A stretch of DNA of 48,099 nucleotides from a virus. The DNA lies in IMG/VR virus record IMGVR_UViG_3300049215_000235, positions 1 through 48,099 of that record; one strand, given 5' to 3'. A program made the translations under genes and the position numbers. Under the pieces are notes generated by a model. That model ran no database searches. It was given only the letters and a program-made list of their open reading frames with translations, and was not told where the DNA came from. Within the stretch, counting starts at the first letter, position 1; each line of letters starts with the position of its first letter. Below, one piece after another: positions 45,471-48,099 of this stretch.

Positions 45471-46214
45471 TTATTGGTGGTTCATGCCGCAGAGCTTGCA
45501 GACGTGCGCCCTCGGCGGCATCTTTGCCCCGCAGTTCTCACACCACTCGGGTGTCTCCTGCGAGATGATCGTGGTGTGCAGATCGACCTCGGTGCCCTGC
45601 GGGCCGTACACGGCCTTCAGGTCGTTGGCGAGCTGCCACAGGTGGTGAGGGACGAAGATCGTTTCGATGCGCACCTTCTGCGCCCGGAACCCGTTCGTGG
45701 CGGGGATGATCTTGCCCTCCATCTGAATCTTCCCGATGACCGTACGGCCATCGTCGCAGGCGTACCCTAGATTGATGAGGTGCGCGTGCGTTCGACCAGC
45801 GTAGAAGCCGCAGCCGTGGTAGCTGCCGCCGCAGTCGCGGACGGGCACCCATAGCTTAGTGTCTGCGCTGTCGTTGCGATGCTCGGGGCCGGCGATCACG
45901 TAGCCGATCTTGCCCGCGCCCTCGCACTGCGCCCAGTACCAGCCGTCGCCGCCTGGTGTCTTACCGCCCATCGGGTCGGTGCCGCCCGGATGCCACACGT
46001 AGGTGTAGACCGGGGAGTGCAGCCGAATCTGAGGGCCGCGCCCGTGGACGTTCCATGCGCGGTAGCCGATCACTTCCTCGACCGTCGCGCTATCCCCGAT
46101 GCCCTGCATCGCCTCAGCGGGCACGGGCACGTGGTGACCACAGAAGCCACACGGCAGGTTGACGTGCTGCCCAGGAACCTTGCAGTTCGGGCAGTCGATG
46201 CGTAGGACGCTCAT
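45471..46214 (-). CDS. Zinc-ribbon hypothetical protein
   Basis: 247 residues, ATG overlapping the upstream stop (ATGA). Zinc ribbons at both ends: CPNCKVPGQHVNLPCGFCGH and CENCGAKMPPRAHVCKLCG. The centre (EVIGYRAWNVHGRGPQIRLH; SPVYTYVWHPGG; CGGSYHGCGFYAGRTHAHLI) has the GYRAW...CGFYA pattern of a phage/actinobacterial hypothetical family. It may act with the ATPase encoded just upstream; role unknown. Confidence 0.75.
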   Translation of the reverse strand: MSVLRIDCPNCKVPGQHVNLPCGFCGHHVPVPAEAMQGIGDSATVEEVIGYRAWNVHGRGPQIRLHSPVYTYVWHPGGTDPMGGKTPGGDGWYWAQCEGAGKIGYVIAGPEHRNDSADTKLWVPVRDCGGSYHGCGFYAGRTHAHLINLGYACDDGRTVIGKIQMEGKIIPATNGFRAQKVRIETIFVPHHLWQLANDLKAVYGPQGTEVDLHTTIISQETPEWCENCGAKMPPRAHVCKLCGMNHQ

Positions 46215-47350
46215 GGCAGATCTTGCACCGCGCCAGGGTTCAGCTTGATGTGCCCGTCAGGCAGGCGCCACCAGCCGAGCTTGCCAGGGCCGAAGCCCTT
46301 GACCCCGGACTCCACGCCGAAGTCGCCCTTGATGCGCTTTAGGGTGCCCCAGCTGATGCCGGCCTCGTCGGCGTGCGTCTCGATGCCCTTGACCTCAGTG
46401 ACCACGCCGTCGCACTCCGGGCATGCGCCCTGGTTCGCTGTGACCCGCTTGTAGGACTGATGCCCGCACGATGCGCACAGGTAGCAGTCCTTGACGGGCA
46501 CCGCGCCGTCGGCCAGCACACCGCAGATGAACTTGCCAGCCTCCTGCGCCCGCTCAGGGGACGGGCCGCGCTTCTCGTCGGACTGGATGAACACCAGCGC
46601 GACAGGGTTCGGCACGCTGACGCCCTTCTCCGCGATGCCCAGGTAGCCGACATCCACCGTGTCGCCCGTGTCGTCGAACTCGATCTCCGTGGTACGGAAC
46701 TCGAAGCGGACGGCCTTGGGCGTTTCGCGATAGCTGTCCTTGACCGGACACAGCAGCACCGTGTCGGGTACGTCCGGAGCAGAGCCGAACAGCGCCACGT
46801 TGCGCGACGTGCCCACAAGGCCGCCGGTCGTGCCGCCGATCGCAGAGCGCCAATCCGCGCCCTTCTTGACGTTCTTGTTCGTGTGGTGGACGAAGAAGGC
46901 CGTGCAGCCCATCTCAGCGCAGATACGCCGAACCGCTTTCAGCGTGTGCGGCCAGCGCGACTGCGCCGGATCGAGATGCTGCGCCGCCGTGTCGAAGATC
47001 ACGACTGTCGCGCCGTAGAAGGAAATGGCCGCCCGCAGGCGATTCCGCTCGCTTTCCTCCCACAGATTGAAGTCGTCGAACACGATGCGCTGCAAGTCCG
47101 CGCCCGCCGCCTCGAAGCGGAGCTTCGTCATGCCCTCGTCATCCTCCGCGTTGCAGTAGATGACGAAGCCGCCGACGCGCGTTTCATGCGCGCCGATCAG
47201 CACGGTGGATAGGGACTTGCCCTTGCCCGACGGCCCAGCGATGGTCACGACGGACCCGCGATAGAAAATCGGGTCGTTCTCGTCCGGCCAGAACACCTCG
47301 GGCATCTTGCCTTCTACGTCCGCGGCCAGGATGCCGCGGTTGTCGCTCAT
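46211..47350 (-). CDS. RecA-fold ATPase (RepA/AAA_25-like) with zinc ribbon
   Basis: 379 residues from the ATG after ATGGAGGATGGAGGAACGC. Walker A AGPSGKGKS (38-46), Walker B TVVIFDTAAQ (Asp120), CTAFFVHHTNKNVKKGADWR (about 150-170) with His sensor residues, then SAIGGTTGGLVGTSRNV. A zinc ribbon (CYLCASCGHQSYKR ... CPECDG) lies near 285-315 and a C-terminal helical domain ends WWRLPDGH. This is the hexameric helicase-like fold of RepA proteins. It may load at a phage or plasmid-like origin, a second helicase beside the primase-helicase. Confidence 0.8.
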   Translation of the reverse strand: MSDNRGILAADVEGKMPEVFWPDENDPIFYRGSVVTIAGPSGKGKSLSTVLIGAHETRVGGFVIYCNAEDDEGMTKLRFEAAGADLQRIVFDDFNLWEESERNRLRAAISFYGATVVIFDTAAQHLDPAQSRWPHTLKAVRRICAEMGCTAFFVHHTNKNVKKGADWRSAIGGTTGGLVGTSRNVALFGSAPDVPDTVLLCPVKDSYRETPKAVRFEFRTTEIEFDDTGDTVDVGYLGIAEKGVSVPNPVALVFIQSDEKRGPSPERAQEAGKFICGVLADGAVPVKDCYLCASCGHQSYKRVTANQGACPECDGVVTEVKGIETHADEAGISWGTLKRIKGDFGVESGVKGFGPGKLGWWRLPDGHIKLNPGAVQDLP

Positions 47351-47365
47351 GCGTTCCTCCATCCT

Positions 47366-47409
47366 CCATAGGGTCTCAGGTTTGCAAGGGTAGCCATCTC
47401 CACCCATGG
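47366..47409 (+). promoter_or_regulatory. Start-associated hairpin before RepA-like gene
   Basis: CCATAGGGT pairs with ACCCATGG (one bulge) around a loop beginning CTCAGGTTTGCAAGGG. In the gene's sense the 3' arm leads into CCTATGGAGG. Confidence 0.65.
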
Positions 47410-47410
47410 A

Positions 47411-47430
47411 ATAGGGTGCAAAATGGGATC
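47411..47430. promoter_or_regulatory. Shared AGGGTGCAAAATGGG motif, third copy
   Basis: ATAGGGTGCAAAATGGGATC, immediately beyond the hairpin and 61 bases upstream of the RepA-like start. It nearly abuts the stop of the upstream gene (47429). Confidence 0.6.
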
Positions 47431-47608
47431 AGCGCAGGTCGCGCTGATCGAAACCGACGCCCAGGCCAACCTCACGCGCAAGGTTGATGCGCATGGAAAG
47501 CGGGCGGTAGTGCCGCTTGACCGGCGGGATGCCGTGCAGCCGCTCGTAGAGCGTGCCGCTGACCTGCCCGCGCACCATGCAGGTGAAGCCGCAGGCTCCG
47601 CTACACAC
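47429..47608 (-). CDS. Hypothetical small protein
   Basis: 59 residues, GTG overlapping the upstream stop (GTGTAG). Starts MCSGACGFTCMVRGQVSGTL with three Cys; ATG 47578 is an alternative start. C-terminal part SMRINLAREVGLGVGFDQRD. Function unknown. Confidence 0.5.
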   Translation of the reverse strand: MCSGACGFTCMVRGQVSGTLYERLHGIPPVKRHYRPLSMRINLAREVGLGVGFDQRDLR

Positions 47609-47771
47609 GGCGGTACAGGTTCAGGCCGAGGACTGCACCGTCCGTGCCCGGGATGACCTGGTTCCCGCGAGTGCTTGCCACGATGCGCGACTTGCCGCTC
47701 GACGAGATGCCCTCGTCGTTCGACAGGTCGATCGTGATAATCAGCTTGCCGTTCTTGACATCGAAGTCCAT
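47601..47771 (-). CDS. Hypothetical small protein
   Basis: 56 residues, ATG after AAAGGAGGACACG, a strong ribosome site. Strand-rich: MDFDVKNGKLIITIDLSNDE then SGKSRIVASTRGNQVIPGTD. Short conserved-looking fold of unknown function. Confidence 0.65.
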   Translation of the reverse strand: MDFDVKNGKLIITIDLSNDEGISSSGKSRIVASTRGNQVIPGTDGAVLGLNLYRRV

Positions 47772-47805
47772 CGTGTCCTCCTTTGGGTTGCGATTGTTGG
47801 GTTCG

Positions 47806-47946
47806 TCAGTACGGACGCACCAGCTTCAGGTGCCCACGCTTGCGCGGCGTGACATCGCCTCCGCCCTGATGCACAAGCATCACAGGTGTGCGCGGGTGCC
47901 AGCGGTCAGTCGCCGTGCGCATTGGTCGGTAGAGCATGTAGTTCAT
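47806..47946 (-). CDS. Hypothetical small basic protein
   Basis: 46 residues, ATG after CTGGAGGTTCGCTGC, with a start-associated hairpin upstream. MNYMLYRPMRTATDRWHPRT then PVMLVHQGGGDVTPRKRG. First leftward gene inside the right edge. Confidence 0.6.
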   Translation of the reverse strand: MNYMLYRPMRTATDRWHPRTPVMLVHQGGGDVTPRKRGHLKLVRPY

Positions 47947-47964
47947 GCAGCGAACCTCCAGTCC

Positions 47965-47997
47965 GTCGCAGGTTTCCGAACGTGGCGCGTGCGCCAC
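47965..47997 (+). promoter_or_regulatory. Start-associated hairpin at right edge
   Basis: GTCGCA / loop GGTTTCCGAACGTGGCG / TGCGCCAC, with an internal GTGGCGC-GT-GCGCCAC alternative stem. It runs directly into the 20-bp tandem array. Confidence 0.65.
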
Positions 47998-48099
47998 TAG
48001 TACGGGGCTACCGCCACTAGTACGGGGCTACCGCCACTAGTACGGGGCTACCGCCCCTAGTACGGGGCTACCGCCCCTAGTACGGGGCTACCGCCCCTA
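47993..48099. repeat. 20-bp tandem array at right end
   Basis: Five full copies and a partial copy of GCCACTAGTACGGGGCTACC; from the fourth copy the unit reads GCCCCTAG instead of GCCACTAG. Unrelated in sequence to the left-end array. The window stops inside it. Confidence 0.95.

Overview
The window looks like a nearly complete genome of a temperate, short-tailed (podovirus-like) actinobacteriophage. Evidence for the host group: G+C is roughly two thirds, strong GGAGG-type ribosome binding sites are used, GTG and TTG starts are frequent, and genes overlap at ATGA or TGATG. Head genes are followed by an adaptor, a nozzle-like protein, a fibre and large Gln/Ala-rich virion proteins. I see no tail tube, tape measure or tail chaperones. 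Because this rests on reading alone, family names are firm only where I cite motifs.

Layout. 1-757: tandem 16-bp repeats and about 650 bp of non-coding, palindrome-rich DNA. 758-2157 (minus): two genes, one with a winged helix. 2158-2359: divergent control region. 2360-28005 (plus): late region with a ClpP-like protease, large terminase, portal, probable small terminase, scaffold, capsid, adaptor, nozzle, a 1258-residue fibre flanked by 140-bp direct repeats, internal virion proteins, an NlpC/P60 virion hydrolase, holin candidates and a GH25 endolysin. 28021-28073: terminator at the convergence. 28084-41731 (minus): replication and recombination genes (exonuclease, SSB-like, endonuclease VII, primase-helicase, HAD phosphatase, dNTP diphosphohydrolase, a discontinuous DNA polymerase I, ERF annealing protein, PD-(D/E)XK exonuclease, a pentapeptide-repeat protein, a secreted Cys-rich protein). 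41954-42802 (plus): tyrosine integrase with its own promoter. 42838-47946 (minus): a Ku plus ATP-dependent DNA ligase pair (phage end joining), a RecA-fold ATPase with zinc ribbon, and several small proteins. The window ends in a 20-bp tandem array.

Minus-strand genes run off both window edges in the same direction (2157 to 758, then 47946 onward if the ends are joined). The simplest reading is a circular or circularly permuted map with one rightward late arm and one leftward early arm. They diverge near 2.2 kb and converge near 28.05 kb, and the contig is cut inside a repeat-rich non-coding region.

The points most worth a second look are: (1) DNA polymerase I broken into separately started pieces, with two unrelated genes inside a core motif and a 5-nt TAGGC interruption of catalytic motif A overlapping an 11-bp inverted repeat; (2) a phage Ku/ligase operon; (3) about ten copies of a hairpin with variable, base-paired arms and an invariant loop, mostly just upstream of start codons; (4) three 140-bp repeats, two of which bracket the fibre gene; (5) in-frame minisatellites in many genes.
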